Source of the DNA: Chitinophaga silvisoli
GTDB lineage: Bacteria > Bacteroidota > Bacteroidia > Chitinophagales > Chitinophagaceae
NCBI RefSeq assembly: GCF_003412465.1
Contig: NZ_QTJV01000004.1
Span: 558,001 to 622,000 of the forward strand
Length of the DNA stretch: 64,000 bases
Direction of reading: 5' to 3'
Positions 8,284 through 17,644 of this stretch are shown here, piece by piece. Each line of letters starts with the position of its first letter. The stretch's first letter is position 1. The notes under the pieces were generated by a model. The model was not told where the DNA came from and made no database searches. It worked only from the letters and a program-made list of their open reading frames with translations. Both the position numbers and the translations under genes were made by a program.

Positions 8284-10258
8284 CGAGACAAAATCACCAA
8301 CAATTATTATCAACCAACTTCGTGTGGTGGGTATAAGAAAAGACTATACAATTTTCTTCCATACAGGGCTCAATATTATCAATGGTGATTCTGATACTGG
8401 AAAATCTAGTATACTTGATCTAATCGACTATTGTCTAGGTGGGCATGATATTGACATGTACGATGAACTTAGGAGCAGCGGTAAATATTGTCTTTTGGAA
8501 GTAAGTCTAAATGGAAAGATCTATACCATACAACGCGACATTTTCGAGCCGAATAAGAATGTCGAGGTCTATAGCTCCACAATAGATGATATGGGCAATG
8601 TTTTTCCTAAAGAGTACTCGCCAAACTTCTCACGACGTGCAGATGAAGGATTTATATCTGATTTTTTTCTGGATGCGTTGAGCATCCCTAAGATTGAAAT
8701 AAAGCAGGCTCCGAGCAAATCGGATTCGAAAATGATTAGGTTAAGTTTCAGGGATATATTAAAGTTTAATATCCTGAGCCAAGATGATGTTGGTAGCAAA
8801 CAGTTACTAGATAGCGCTAATTTCGCTGTGGCCATTAAGAACCAAGAGACATTTAAGTTTATTCACAACCTGCTTGATATAAACATCGCAGAATTGAACG
8901 CGTTGATCTCTGAAAAGAGTACGGCACAGAAGGCACTTGAACAGAACTACAAGACAATATCAACGTTCTTTAGAGAAACGAATCTAAAAACGAAAGAGGA
9001 TCTCAATGCTGAGCGAGCAAGAATGAAAGAAAATGTAAACTTACTTAATGAACAGATAGAGTCCATCAATCAGAATATGAAAGCTGATACCCGTGGGCTG
9101 GATGAATTAAGAAATATTAAGGAGGATTTGGAAAAGCGCATAAAGGCCGAAAGAGAAAAAATAGAAAATCTAAACATCCAGATGCGCCAGCATATACTGC
9201 TTAAAAATGATTACCTACAGGATATCAACAAACTTGATACAGCCATAAGAGCATCACGGCACGATCTTGCACATGATTTAGAAACCCCCTGTCCTGTTTG
9301 CGATAACGCCCTGCGTGTATCAAGCATTTCGGAAAAATTCCAACAGTCGGGAACAGAACTTCTTGAAAAGGAAATCAAAAGTGTAAAGAACCGCATGTCG
9401 GGGATCGCCAAACTTATTGATGAAAGCAGAAACGAAATTATTCTTTCTGAGATAAGTATTGCTGAACTTAATAAAGAGCTTGAGAAGGTAAATGTACTTC
9501 TCGATGCGGGCACAAGCGAGATAATCAGCCCTTACCTATCACAAAGAGATGGTTACACCATTGTCAGGGCACAGCTTCTCGAGAGGATAGATCAGATCGA
9601 ATATACTTTAAAGATAAGGAACCAGCTCAACGAGATTTCCAACCAGTCAGCTAAGTTGGACCTGGAACTCACAAAACTTCATAAGGATCTTGAAGAGCTG
9701 AAGGCATCGACTCCGACCACCGAAAAAATCACAGCCAGATTGGCTGATATACTAAATGACTTTCTTATTAAATGCAAAATGAACAATGTTACCGGTATTT
9801 CGGTAAATGAAAGGACATTCATGCCAATTGTTAGAAACATAGAATATCATAAATTGACATCTGGAGGTGTTAGAACGCTTGTGTCTGTTGGTTATTTTAT
9901 AAGCCTTCTAAAAAATGGTTTGGAAACAACAACAAACCATCCCAACTTTCTCATGATTGATACTATTGGTAAATATCTTGGAAAAACTTCACCCCGATAC
10001 CTTGGGGATACAAATCCAACGGAGGATAACAGTGAGGGCTTCGGAGCAAGCGATCCTACAAAGTATCTGAATATTTACAACTACATTTTAAAGCTTTGCA
10101 AGGACAGAGAAGATATTCAGATCATCGTCGTCGACAATGATATTCCTTCTGTAATCCAGGAAAAGCTACGCTTAAATGTTGTAAAAGAATTCAGTAGTAC
10201 GGGATTAGGAGGGTTACCAATAGGATTTATTGACGATGCTAGATCTTTTGATATATAA
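8273..10258 (+). CDS. ABC-3C SMC/Rad50-like ATPase with zinc hook
   Basis: This 661-residue protein has a Walker A of the form NGDSDTGKSS at residues 37-46. Two long coiled-coil arms (about 205-325 and 355-500) flank a zinc-hook motif CPVC at 340-343, as in Rad50. The second ATPase half carries an ABC signature-like LTSGGVRT (about 528-535), a Walker B strand NFLMID (about 558-563) in which the usual catalytic DE is D-T, and IIVVDND near 610. The architecture fits the ATPase of ABC-three-component conflict systems, thought to sense foreign nucleic acid and gate the effector. The Walker B change should be kept in mind when judging hydrolysis. Confidence 0.85.
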   Translation: MANNETKSPTIIINQLRVVGIRKDYTIFFHTGLNIINGDSDTGKSSILDLIDYCLGGHDIDMYDELRSSGKYCLLEVSLNGKIYTIQRDIFEPNKNVEVYSSTIDDMGNVFPKEYSPNFSRRADEGFISDFFLDALSIPKIEIKQAPSKSDSKMIRLSFRDILKFNILSQDDVGSKQLLDSANFAVAIKNQETFKFIHNLLDINIAELNALISEKSTAQKALEQNYKTISTFFRETNLKTKEDLNAERARMKENVNLLNEQIESINQNMKADTRGLDELRNIKEDLEKRIKAEREKIENLNIQMRQHILLKNDYLQDINKLDTAIRASRHDLAHDLETPCPVCDNALRVSSISEKFQQSGTELLEKEIKSVKNRMSGIAKLIDESRNEIILSEISIAELNKELEKVNVLLDAGTSEIISPYLSQRDGYTIVRAQLLERIDQIEYTLKIRNQLNEISNQSAKLDLELTKLHKDLEELKASTPTTEKITARLADILNDFLIKCKMNNVTGISVNERTFMPIVRNIEYHKLTSGGVRTLVSVGYFISLLKNGLETTTNHPNFLMIDTIGKYLGKTSPRYLGDTNPTEDNSEGFGASDPTKYLNIYNYILKLCKDREDIQIIVVDNDIPSVIQEKLRLNVVKEFSSTGLGGLPIGFIDDARSFDI

Positions 10259-10576
10259 TAATTTCGGGAAACAACAACAATAGGACATAATCTCAACAGG
10301 TGTTGAAAATATGGGAGTGATAAACAAATTTTACCAACCTTTACGCAGTGATTGGGCGGTAGCCTGAAGACGGACTGTATTGTAATAAATGGTGACATAG
10401 GATCTACTTTCTATTGTATCTATTACTTAAAAATCACTTTTTTAACCTAATTCTCTCTTTCGCCGATATTACTTCGTTCTTATCAGCAGTTAGGTAAATT
10501 CCATATGGTTAAATCACCAATGTTTAAACTAAAGATATTAGCAAAAAAATCGTAGATTAGAATTTTATAGTTGGCA
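10259..10576. other. Intergenic region between ABC-3C operon and nuclease gene
   Basis: These 318 AT-rich bases have no credible gene. A minus-strand frame (10117-10398) is the antisense of the ATPase end and lacks coding character. No clear terminator hairpin was seen. The gap suggests the nuclease gene has its own promoter. Confidence 0.4.
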
Positions 10577-11488
10577 ATGAGGAAATCTATTTTCGATAGC
10601 AAAGGAGAGGAAAAGCTTTTCAAAAGGTTAAAGACCTATTGGAGCAAATATTTAGATGTTTTTCCGCAACTGCCGCCTAGGAACGTGTTTGGCTATGATG
10701 AAATCATGAAGTCAGATATGAAGACTGGCGCAAAAAATTTCCTGCTTACAACCAGTTTTGACTTTGTGGTTTGCGACATCAATAACCACACGCCATTATT
10801 GGTAATCGAATTTGATGGGGTATCAGGCGGATTTTCAAGGGATGCGGAGTATTTCACCCAAAAAACATTTCGATATGATCCATACCGCAAATTGAAAATG
10901 AAAACCAAACTTCAAGCATGTCGAGATTTCAATATACCTGCCGTGGTTGTTTCGTATCAGGAATGCGACCTTTTAGAGGAAAGCGAACAAATGATCAATA
11001 TCTTAGATGTGATCATTGCCGATGCCATAGAGAAAAGTGAACATGCCCAAAACTTTGGAAAGTATACTGACATGCTCGCTGAAGCCTATAATTATGGCGG
11101 ACAAGACTCAGTTGATGATGCGATGATTGAAATAGAAATAATGAGTGAAAGAGCCAATCCTATAAAAAGAAAGATACTTGAATTAACCAAAAAATTTCCG
11201 CATTGGGGCACGCAATTTTATTTCGCAAAGCCTGACGAATATGGAAATCTTAGTGCATCTTTTAACCTCAATATTGATATAGAAACTATTGAAGGTGAGA
11301 TGTTTACTAAAAGGCTACTTTCGGTAAATGTCAGCATAAGACAAGCAGGAGTATCTACAAATGATCCATTATTCCTACTCAATACCATTGGCGAATATTG
11401 TCTTGCTATGAAAGCTAAGAAAGCCCTAGGTTTTGACTGGAAAAACTGGTCGGAAGCCAGGGAAAAAGCCGAATGGGTCAGGTATTGA
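10577..11488 (+). CDS. DUF2726-like PD-(D/E)XK nuclease-fold protein
   Basis: I choose the ATG at 10577 (MRKSIFDSKGEE) over a TTG 6 bp upstream. It gives 303 residues. The central part has the arrangement of restriction-endonuclease-like folds: SFDFVVCD, then LLVIEFDG (the E of the (D/E)XK), a basic stretch RKLKMKTKLQACRDFNIPAVVVSYQE, and a helical C-terminus. This resembles DUF2726 proteins, thought to be nucleases. No helicase or methylase is adjacent. It follows the ABC-3C operon on the same strand after 318 bp, inside the block bracketed by the two HTH copies, so it may be a fourth component or an independent defence gene. Confidence 0.6.
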   Translation: MRKSIFDSKGEEKLFKRLKTYWSKYLDVFPQLPPRNVFGYDEIMKSDMKTGAKNFLLTTSFDFVVCDINNHTPLLVIEFDGVSGGFSRDAEYFTQKTFRYDPYRKLKMKTKLQACRDFNIPAVVVSYQECDLLEESEQMINILDVIIADAIEKSEHAQNFGKYTDMLAEAYNYGGQDSVDDAMIEIEIMSERANPIKRKILELTKKFPHWGTQFYFAKPDEYGNLSASFNLNIDIETIEGEMFTKRLLSVNVSIRQAGVSTNDPLFLLNTIGEYCLAMKAKKALGFDWKNWSEAREKAEWVRY

Positions 11489-11619
11489 TTGCTGATAATT
11501 GCAAGATAACAAAGTGGGCATTTACAGAAATCTCTCTTTTAATTGAGCCAATCTAATAAGTTTTTTTCTCAGTTCTCTTGCGCGCGGAGATAATCTTTGT
11601 ATTTAATAGGAGTTAAACG

Positions 11620-12078
11620 TTATATGCGGACATTATTTTTTATATGCCGATCTACTTCAGAAAGTAACAAAGTTAGAATCTGAAGCAATCTGCCTTTAGG
11701 TTTATGGCTCCCTTTTTCATAGTGGAAAACCGTTGATTCATTAACTCCCAAATTTTTAGCAAGATCCTCCTGGGAAAACCCTTTAATGTAACGATAATAT
11801 TTAATTTTACCTGCAAGGCAGGAAATATCGATTTCAAATGGAAAATAACCTAAAAACTCTATGATTTTGGGATAGTATTTTACCATAGGCTTTGACCGAT
11901 TATTCTCCCACAGTGTTACACAATCTTCTGTTACACCTATAAAATTGGCAACTTCCTTTTGTAACATTCTCTTTTCCAACCGTTTATTAAGCATTTTCTC
12001 GTTTAAAGTCTTAGGATTCTCTACATATCTTTGATTCAAAGGCTTAGGTATTTTCTTGCAGAATGTGGAAAAAGGCAA
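11620..12078 (-). CDS. Double-HTH (XRE-type) transcriptional regulator, copy B
   Basis: This 152-residue protein has two helix-turn-helix motifs: LQKEVANFIGVTEDCVTLWENNRS (around 40-63) and FSQEDLAKNLGVNESTVFHYEKG (around 104-126). The only usable start is the TTG at 12078. The matching ATG of copy A lies two codons upstream, in sequence that here abuts the comM remnant, so insertion may have removed the original start. It sits at the extreme right of the island, facing left, like copy A. It probably controls element genes. Identity to copy A is high along the whole shared length by eye. Confidence 0.8.
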   Translation of the reverse strand: MPFSTFCKKIPKPLNQRYVENPKTLNEKMLNKRLEKRMLQKEVANFIGVTEDCVTLWENNRSKPMVKYYPKIIEFLGYFPFEIDISCLAGKIKYYRYIKGFSQEDLAKNLGVNESTVFHYEKGSHKPKGRLLQILTLLLSEVDRHIKNNVRI

Positions 12079-12086
12079 CGCATCAA

Positions 12087-12572
12087 TGCCCCTGTGGCTA
12101 CTTCAATCACCCTGAAAGATCCTGCTCCTGCGGCCCGGGCATGGTACAACGTTACATGCGCAAAATCTCCGGCCCCCTCCTGGACCGGATCGACTTACAC
12201 ATAGAAGTCACCCCGGTCTCCCACCAGGAATTAACCAGCTTATCCACATCAGAATCCAGCAATAAAATCAGGGAAAGAGTCATCGCCGCCCGAAACATCC
12301 AGAAACAAAGATTCGCCCGGCACAAAGGCATTTACAACAATGCACAAATGCATGCTTCATTATTAAAAAAAGTAGCCCAGCTGGATGCTGATTGCGCAGA
12401 CCTCCTCAAAAGAGCCATGCAAACATTACACCTCTCGGCCCGCGCCTACGACCGGATCTTAAAAGTCTCCCGCACCATCGCCGACTTAGCCCAAAGCGAA
12501 AAGATCCAATCCGATCACATCGCAGAAGCCATCCATTTCCGCAGCCTGGACAGAGAAAATTATTGGATATAG
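12087..12572 (+). pseudogene. comM: 3' remnant of comM/yifB (Mg-chelatase-like competence helicase)
   Basis: From the TGC codon at 12087 the frame encodes the last ~160 residues of ComM/YifB. It has the zinc-type CPCGYFNHP...CSCGPG segment, then ISGPLLDRIDLHIEV, the sensor helices (LSARAYDRILKVSRTIADL) and the usual end IAEAIHFRSLDRENYW. A full ComM is about 510 residues, so roughly two thirds is missing and the break falls immediately before the conserved CPCGY block. The upstream bases belong to the AT-rich island. comM is a known integration target in other bacteria. The missing 5' part should lie left of this window, beyond the island's other end. Confidence 0.85.
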
Positions 12573-12650
12573 AGGTCTATGCCCATTGAATGCCGTAATT
12601 CACATACCAGGTAGTCGGGAAACAACACGTAAACCTAAAGCGGCAAATAA

Positions 12651-13115
12651 TTACTTAACCTGCATACGCTTCATCGGGAACTGTCGTTTGACAGCTTTCC
12701 CTTTCAAGGTGCCGGAAATCTCAGCAATCAGGGAATCCGGTGCATGGAAGGTATAGGTAATTCTCTGCGGGAAATCATGATCCGGGTTCTCAAATACCAG
12801 CCGCGTAGCATTACCTTCGACTAAGGTGAAACCCACAGGCTGTTCGTTATTCTGCCCGTTGACAGCGGCAATGTAAGTCAGCTTATCCAGCCTCTGTTCC
12901 AGCCTTACACGCTCCAGCCAAATGGTATCCTTTCCTTTCAGGTAATAGCTGGCTGACACCATGGTACTGTCATCCTGCTTATGCCAGCTCTCATAAAGGG
13001 TATAGTTTTGCTTATCCTGCTGCCAGGTACCCTGTAACCAACCTAAATCCTGGATGGAAACCTTTGGAGTAAAAAAAACAGATAATAGAATAGCGATGGG
13101 AAACAACAAATACAT
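12651..13115 (-). CDS. Secreted DUF6265-like protein
   Basis: This 154-residue protein has an N-terminal hydrophobic signal (MYLLFPIAILLSVFF) followed by LGWLQGTWQQ, a YESWHKQDDSTM segment and FENPDHDFPQRITY, the pattern of the small lipocalin-like DUF6265 family common in Bacteroidota. It is probably periplasmic. Its biochemical role is unknown. The gene is single, converges with the comM remnant, and is the first intact host-type gene right of the island. Confidence 0.65.
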   Translation of the reverse strand: MYLLFPIAILLSVFFTPKVSIQDLGWLQGTWQQDKQNYTLYESWHKQDDSTMVSASYYLKGKDTIWLERVRLEQRLDKLTYIAAVNGQNNEQPVGFTLVEGNATRLVFENPDHDFPQRITYTFHAPDSLIAEISGTLKGKAVKRQFPMKRMQVK

Positions 13116-13304
13116 AGATAATTATTATTACTCAATATACAAATTTGGGGCTGTATGCCGCGATAAATATAACTACTCTACATTTCGCATCATATCCTTA
13201 TCATTTTAAAATCAAATTCAACATTCCTCCCAGTCAATTAAACTAGAAAAAATCAGCTTCTATCTGTCCTTTTTATTATTTTGTTATCCGAACCCTTATA
13301 CAAT

Positions 13305-13865
13305 ATGAAAAAGACATTTCTATTCCTGGTTTTCCTATTGTTTGCCAACACCACAAACACCTTCGCCCAATCCCTGGGAGAACAACTGAGAACATTCAGA
13401 GATGCCGTATACCAAAGAGATAAAGCAAAGACAAAACAATTCTTTAAACTTCCCATCTCTGATCCTGGACCTCATTTCTGGACCGCGGCCTCAATGAATG
13501 CTAAAGGAACGACGCAAACGCATCTTGAAAAATTAGCGGAAAAGCATTATCCCCTGACAGAAGAACTATTTACGCTCTATTTTGATCAGATTTTTCATAA
13601 GAAGTTCATCACATCCTTTCTTAAATTAAAGACGAAAGATCTTCAGGAAATTGGAGAAACGTCAACTCCTGAATTTTCAGATGATCAGATAAACTTCTAT
13701 TACATGCTGGCAAAGTATGATGCGGATACAGGAAAACTAACACTGAGTATCATTGGCCATTCCAAAGGAGGTGAGGATGAAAATGGAGGCGAATACGCTT
13801 ATATTTATCAGTTCAACATCGTAAACGGACAACTAAGATTTGATAACCTTTCTATGGCTGGATAA
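13305..13865 (+). CDS. Secreted hypothetical protein
   Basis: I place the start at the ATG at 13305, where a strong signal peptide begins (MKKTFLFLVFLLFANTTNTF, then AQ). A TTG 24 bp upstream adds only a hydrophilic lead. The mature part is about 163 residues, with charged helices followed by a strand-rich end (TLSIIGHSKGG, AYIYQFNIVNGQLRF). No family is recognised. It stands alone. Confidence 0.55.
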   Translation: MKKTFLFLVFLLFANTTNTFAQSLGEQLRTFRDAVYQRDKAKTKQFFKLPISDPGPHFWTAASMNAKGTTQTHLEKLAEKHYPLTEELFTLYFDQIFHKKFITSFLKLKTKDLQEIGETSTPEFSDDQINFYYMLAKYDADTGKLTLSIIGHSKGGEDENGGEYAYIYQFNIVNGQLRFDNLSMAG

Positions 13866-14527
13866 GCCTTCATTGAATATCTTATGTAATAATTCCAGGA
13901 TTTCGATCTATTGAAAAAGGAAGCCATTCCAGCACAACTATTGCATTTTAATTGTAATTTCTCTCTTACCCCATTATCCAGCCTTCCTTTGATAAAATGC
14001 ACAAAATAACCTATCAATAATTTCTAAATAAATCCAACTCCAACATCACACCCATATATTTAAATTTCCCCCCACAATCAAACATTATTCTTTTTATTAC
14101 TATATAATCTCGAAGATCAAATTAAGTGTTCCGCAGACATTTATGTACCTCCTACACATAATTCACCCCCAAATCATTTTTTTCAAAAAAAAATAAAGAA
14201 TTTAAATATTCTCATTATCTTCAAACCGAATTCCATAGTTAATAGGAAGATATACCGAAGAAAAAAACAACCAATCGACAGTGGACGACGCGGGGAAACG
14301 CCTGAGACAACCGCAACTAATAAGGAAGTGGTGTACATCATAACTCTGTAGAATTCCATTTAGGAGGGACGAATTCCTATATTATTTATCAACAAAAATG
14401 TGAACAAAAACTGGCTAATATCTAACGATACCATCCAGCATGGCCTGCTACACTCACGTATCTGGCCAAACCAAAACTAAAGAGTGCGCACAAAACAACT
14501 ATTTATAAACCTAAACACGGAAAAACT
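13866..14527. other. Long AT-rich leader region before the first SusC gene
   Basis: These 662 bases hold no gene. The right half (about 14220-14420) is less AT-rich and looks structured: an inverted repeat TAGAATTC / GAATTCCTA (around 14350-14380) encloses TTTAGGAGGGAC, and just before it lies a short GC-rich run GACGCGGGGAAACGCC. I recognise no riboswitch class. A long untranslated leader with a regulatory structure for the SusC gene is possible. Confidence 0.3.
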
Positions 14528-17500
14528 ATGAAGCTGCCTGCTATTCGCAGAAATTGCAATCGATTGCAGTTTAGACCAGGGACCACAGTAAGAATGGTAT
14601 CATTCTTACTGTTGACTGCCGGGATTCAGATCCAAGCCAGCGCATCTCCCCTCCCTATCATTCCAGGGAGCACCAATACCAACGCACGCTTTGGTCCACC
14701 GGTGAAAGGTAGAGTTACCACAGCTAACGGTGAAGCAATGATCGGTGTGACCATCATGGTTAAAGCCACTAAAAAAGGAACTAACACCAACGAAAAAGGA
14801 GAATTTACTATCAACGCTTCCCCCGAAGATATCCTCGTAATCACTTACCTGGGATATGAAACTCAGGAAGTTAAAGTAGGTAACAATACTACCCTCAACA
14901 TTGTTCTCTCTACCGGCGCTACCCAACTAAACGATGTCGCCATCGTAGGTTATGGTAAACAAAAGAGAGCAGCACTCACCAGCGCCATCACATCCGTGAA
15001 GCCCGGTGATCTCAACAGAGGTGCCATCACCGACCTCGGACAACTCCTCCAGGGTAAAGTTCCAGGCCTCAACATTACCGCCAGCGGTGACCCTAACAGA
15101 CCCGCTGCCGTTATCCTCCGCGGTACCTCCACCCTCAACTCCTCCCAGACACCCTTCTACGTGATTGATGGTGTACCAGGGATGGATATCTCCCTCATCG
15201 CACCAGACGATATCACCAATATCGAAGTACTGAAAGATGCTGCCGCTACCGCTATCTATGGTAACAGAGCCTCTGCCGGTGTTATCATCGTGACCACCCG
15301 CAAAGGAAAATCCGGTAACCTCACTGTTAGCTATAACAGCTACGTAGGTGCCGAAAAAATCTCCAGCAACCTCAAAGTGATGAGCGCCGATGAACTACGC
15401 TCCTTCCTTACCAAGAATGGATCCGGCTTCTCTCCTAACGACGACCTGGGCGCACATACCAACTGGCAGAAAGAAATCGAGAGAGAAACCGCCGTTTCAC
15501 AAAACCATAATATCGCTTTCAGTGGCGGTACCGATCATAGTAACTACGTCGCTACCCTCAACTATGCCAATAAAGAAGGTATTATCCAGAAAACCTCTCT
15601 GGAACGTATGATCGCCAGACTGGCCGTGGAACAATATGCACTGAACGATAATGTGAAGTTCGGACTGAATATCTCTAACTCTATCAGCAATGCAAAGGAC
15701 CTTCCTTACAGAAATACCATCCTCCTGCAATCTGCCCTCTACCTCCCCGTTTCTCCAGTGAAAAACGCGGATGGTACCTACTTCGAAAACCTTCAGTATA
15801 GCAACTACTACAACCCTGTTGCCATGCTGAACAACAGCGAAATGGTTACCAAAAACAATAACTTCTCTGCCAACTTTACAACCAATGTGAAACTGCCCTG
15901 GGGATTCTCATACGACCTCAGTGCGTCTTACATGAATGTATCCACACTGGGTGGTCAATATCTTAGTAAGTACTACACCAGCAAGTACAATGGAATGTAC
16001 GACAACCCAGATCCAGCCGGATATGGCCACAGTCAACAAACATTCGGTACTAACGGCCAGGCTACCAGGTCTTCTTATACCAACACGTATAAAATCCTGG
16101 AAAGCTTCCTGACCTGGAACAGACACTTCGGTAATCATAATATCAACGCAGTAGCAGGCTACTCCTGGCAAAGCAATGTAATCGGTGACGGTTTCTCTAC
16201 TACTACCTACAACTTCGCTGTTGACAACACAAGCTTTAAAAACCTGGCACTGAGCAATCCTTATGCTTACTCTACGCAAATCAACCTCGGTTCTGATGGC
16301 GTATACCAGGAAACAAAACTGATCTCCGACTTCGCCCGCGTCAACTACGACTACAAAGAAAAATACTTATTACAAGGTTCCATCCGTCATGATGGTAGCT
16401 CCGTATTCGGTGCTAATCACAGATGGGGTTACTTCCCTTCTGTAGGTATCGGCTGGCGCATCTCACAGGAACCATTCATGAAAAACCAACAACTGTTCAA
16501 TGACCTGAAATTCAGGGCCAGCTACGGTGTTACCGGTAACTCAAGTGGTTTCAGCGCATTCTCCGCTCAATATATCATCGGTAGCAACGGTAGCTTCTAC
16601 TATAATGGTTCCACCCTCGGCGCATTCGGTCCTACCCAGGCACAAAATGCTGACCTGCAATGGGAAAAAACAGCCACTACCAACATCGGCCTGGACTTCG
16701 CTATCCTGAAAAGCAGGTTAACAGGTTCACTGGAAGTGTATAACAAAAATACCACCGGTATGATCTGGTCTTACTCCGTAAACCCTGCACTGGTACCAAC
16801 CGGTTCTATCGTGGCAAACGGTGGTAGCATGAACAACAAAGGTATTGAGTTAAGCCTGTCCGCTGCCATCGTTGAAGGCCACGACTTCAGCTGGAACTCT
16901 ACCCTGAACCTCGCCAGCAACAAAAACAGGATCACCAGCCTGAGAAACCCACTGTTCTCCGGAGGCGACTCAGTAGCGGTTGCCTATCCTGAAGGTGCTT
17001 CACAGTCCGGTGCAAGTCTCCAGTTGTTGAAAACAGGCCACCCACTCGGCCAATTCTTTACCTTCGAATATGCAGGTAAAAACGCCAGCGGTATGTCCCA
17101 ATACATAGCTGGTGATGGTTCTACTACCACCGCCCCTATCAATGGAACCGACTACCACTACCTCGGCAGTGCACAGCCTAAACTGCTCTACGGATGGGCA
17201 AACACCTTCAAATACAAACACTGGGATCTGAACGTGTTCGTAAGAGGTGTGTATGGCAACAAGATCTTCAATGCTACCCGCGCTGACCTGTTCCGTCCCT
17301 CTACAGCACAATACTCCAACATCCTGGCAGATGCGAAAGATGAATCTACCAGCGATGCTAACTCTTACAAATACTCTTCACGCTTTATTGAACCAGGTAG
17401 CTACCTGAGATTTGATAACGCTACCTTAGCTTATACTTTCGGAAATATCAATCCTACTATCAAAAAACTGAGATTGTACTTTTCTGTAAACAACCTCTTC

Positions 17501-17626
17501 GTAATTACTAAATATAAAGGCGTAGATCCTGAAGTGAATCAGGGAGGTATCGCACCTGGCGTAGACTATAATAACTTCTACCCCAAAACACGCACCTTCC
17601 TAATCGGCGCAAACCTGGCCCTCTAA
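14528..17626 (+). CDS. SusC/RagA-family TonB-dependent outer-membrane transporter
   Basis: This 1032-residue protein has an N-terminal signal region, then a carboxypeptidase-D-like domain (VKGRVTTANGEAMIGVTIMV to YLGYETQEV, about 58-120). A plug follows with VIDGVPGMD and IEVLKDAAATAIYGNRASAG, the SusC signature, and then a long beta barrel. It imports oligosaccharides or peptides across the outer membrane with the SusD encoded 18 bp downstream. No glycoside hydrolase, regulator or sigma/anti-sigma pair adjoins the pair, so the substrate cannot be told. GC and codon use match the host. Confidence 0.92.
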   Translation: MKLPAIRRNCNRLQFRPGTTVRMVSFLLLTAGIQIQASASPLPIIPGSTNTNARFGPPVKGRVTTANGEAMIGVTIMVKATKKGTNTNEKGEFTINASPEDILVITYLGYETQEVKVGNNTTLNIVLSTGATQLNDVAIVGYGKQKRAALTSAITSVKPGDLNRGAITDLGQLLQGKVPGLNITASGDPNRPAAVILRGTSTLNSSQTPFYVIDGVPGMDISLIAPDDITNIEVLKDAAATAIYGNRASAGVIIVTTRKGKSGNLTVSYNSYVGAEKISSNLKVMSADELRSFLTKNGSGFSPNDDLGAHTNWQKEIERETAVSQNHNIAFSGGTDHSNYVATLNYANKEGIIQKTSLERMIARLAVEQYALNDNVKFGLNISNSISNAKDLPYRNTILLQSALYLPVSPVKNADGTYFENLQYSNYYNPVAMLNNSEMVTKNNNFSANFTTNVKLPWGFSYDLSASYMNVSTLGGQYLSKYYTSKYNGMYDNPDPAGYGHSQQTFGTNGQATRSSYTNTYKILESFLTWNRHFGNHNINAVAGYSWQSNVIGDGFSTTTYNFAVDNTSFKNLALSNPYAYSTQINLGSDGVYQETKLISDFARVNYDYKEKYLLQGSIRHDGSSVFGANHRWGYFPSVGIGWRISQEPFMKNQQLFNDLKFRASYGVTGNSSGFSAFSAQYIIGSNGSFYYNGSTLGAFGPTQAQNADLQWEKTATTNIGLDFAILKSRLTGSLEVYNKNTTGMIWSYSVNPALVPTGSIVANGGSMNNKGIELSLSAAIVEGHDFSWNSTLNLASNKNRITSLRNPLFSGGDSVAVAYPEGASQSGASLQLLKTGHPLGQFFTFEYAGKNASGMSQYIAGDGSTTTAPINGTDYHYLGSAQPKLLYGWANTFKYKHWDLNVFVRGVYGNKIFNATRADLFRPSTAQYSNILADAKDESTSDANSYKYSSRFIEPGSYLRFDNATLAYTFGNINPTIKKLRLYFSVNNLFVITKYKGVDPEVNQGGIAPGVDYNNFYPKTRTFLIGANLAL

Positions 17627-17644
17627 TATTTATCAATTAAACAA

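Noticed and set aside
11525..11610. Short minus-strand coding-looking piece ending LAQLKERFL
   Set aside because: About 26 codons with a stop directly upstream and no start; too short to call, though it might be a gene remnant.
1..12086. Integrase, transposase or conjugation genes for the island
   Set aside because: No such gene is readable in either strand of the visible part; they may lie left of the window.
12392..12589. 65-residue plus-strand frame in the comM remnant
   Set aside because: Out of frame with the conserved ComM C-terminus; Arg/Pro-rich shadow.
14280..14400. Known riboswitch upstream of SusC
   Set aside because: None of the TPP, cobalamin, SAM, c-di-GMP or THF core patterns could be laid out; only loose pairing is seen.
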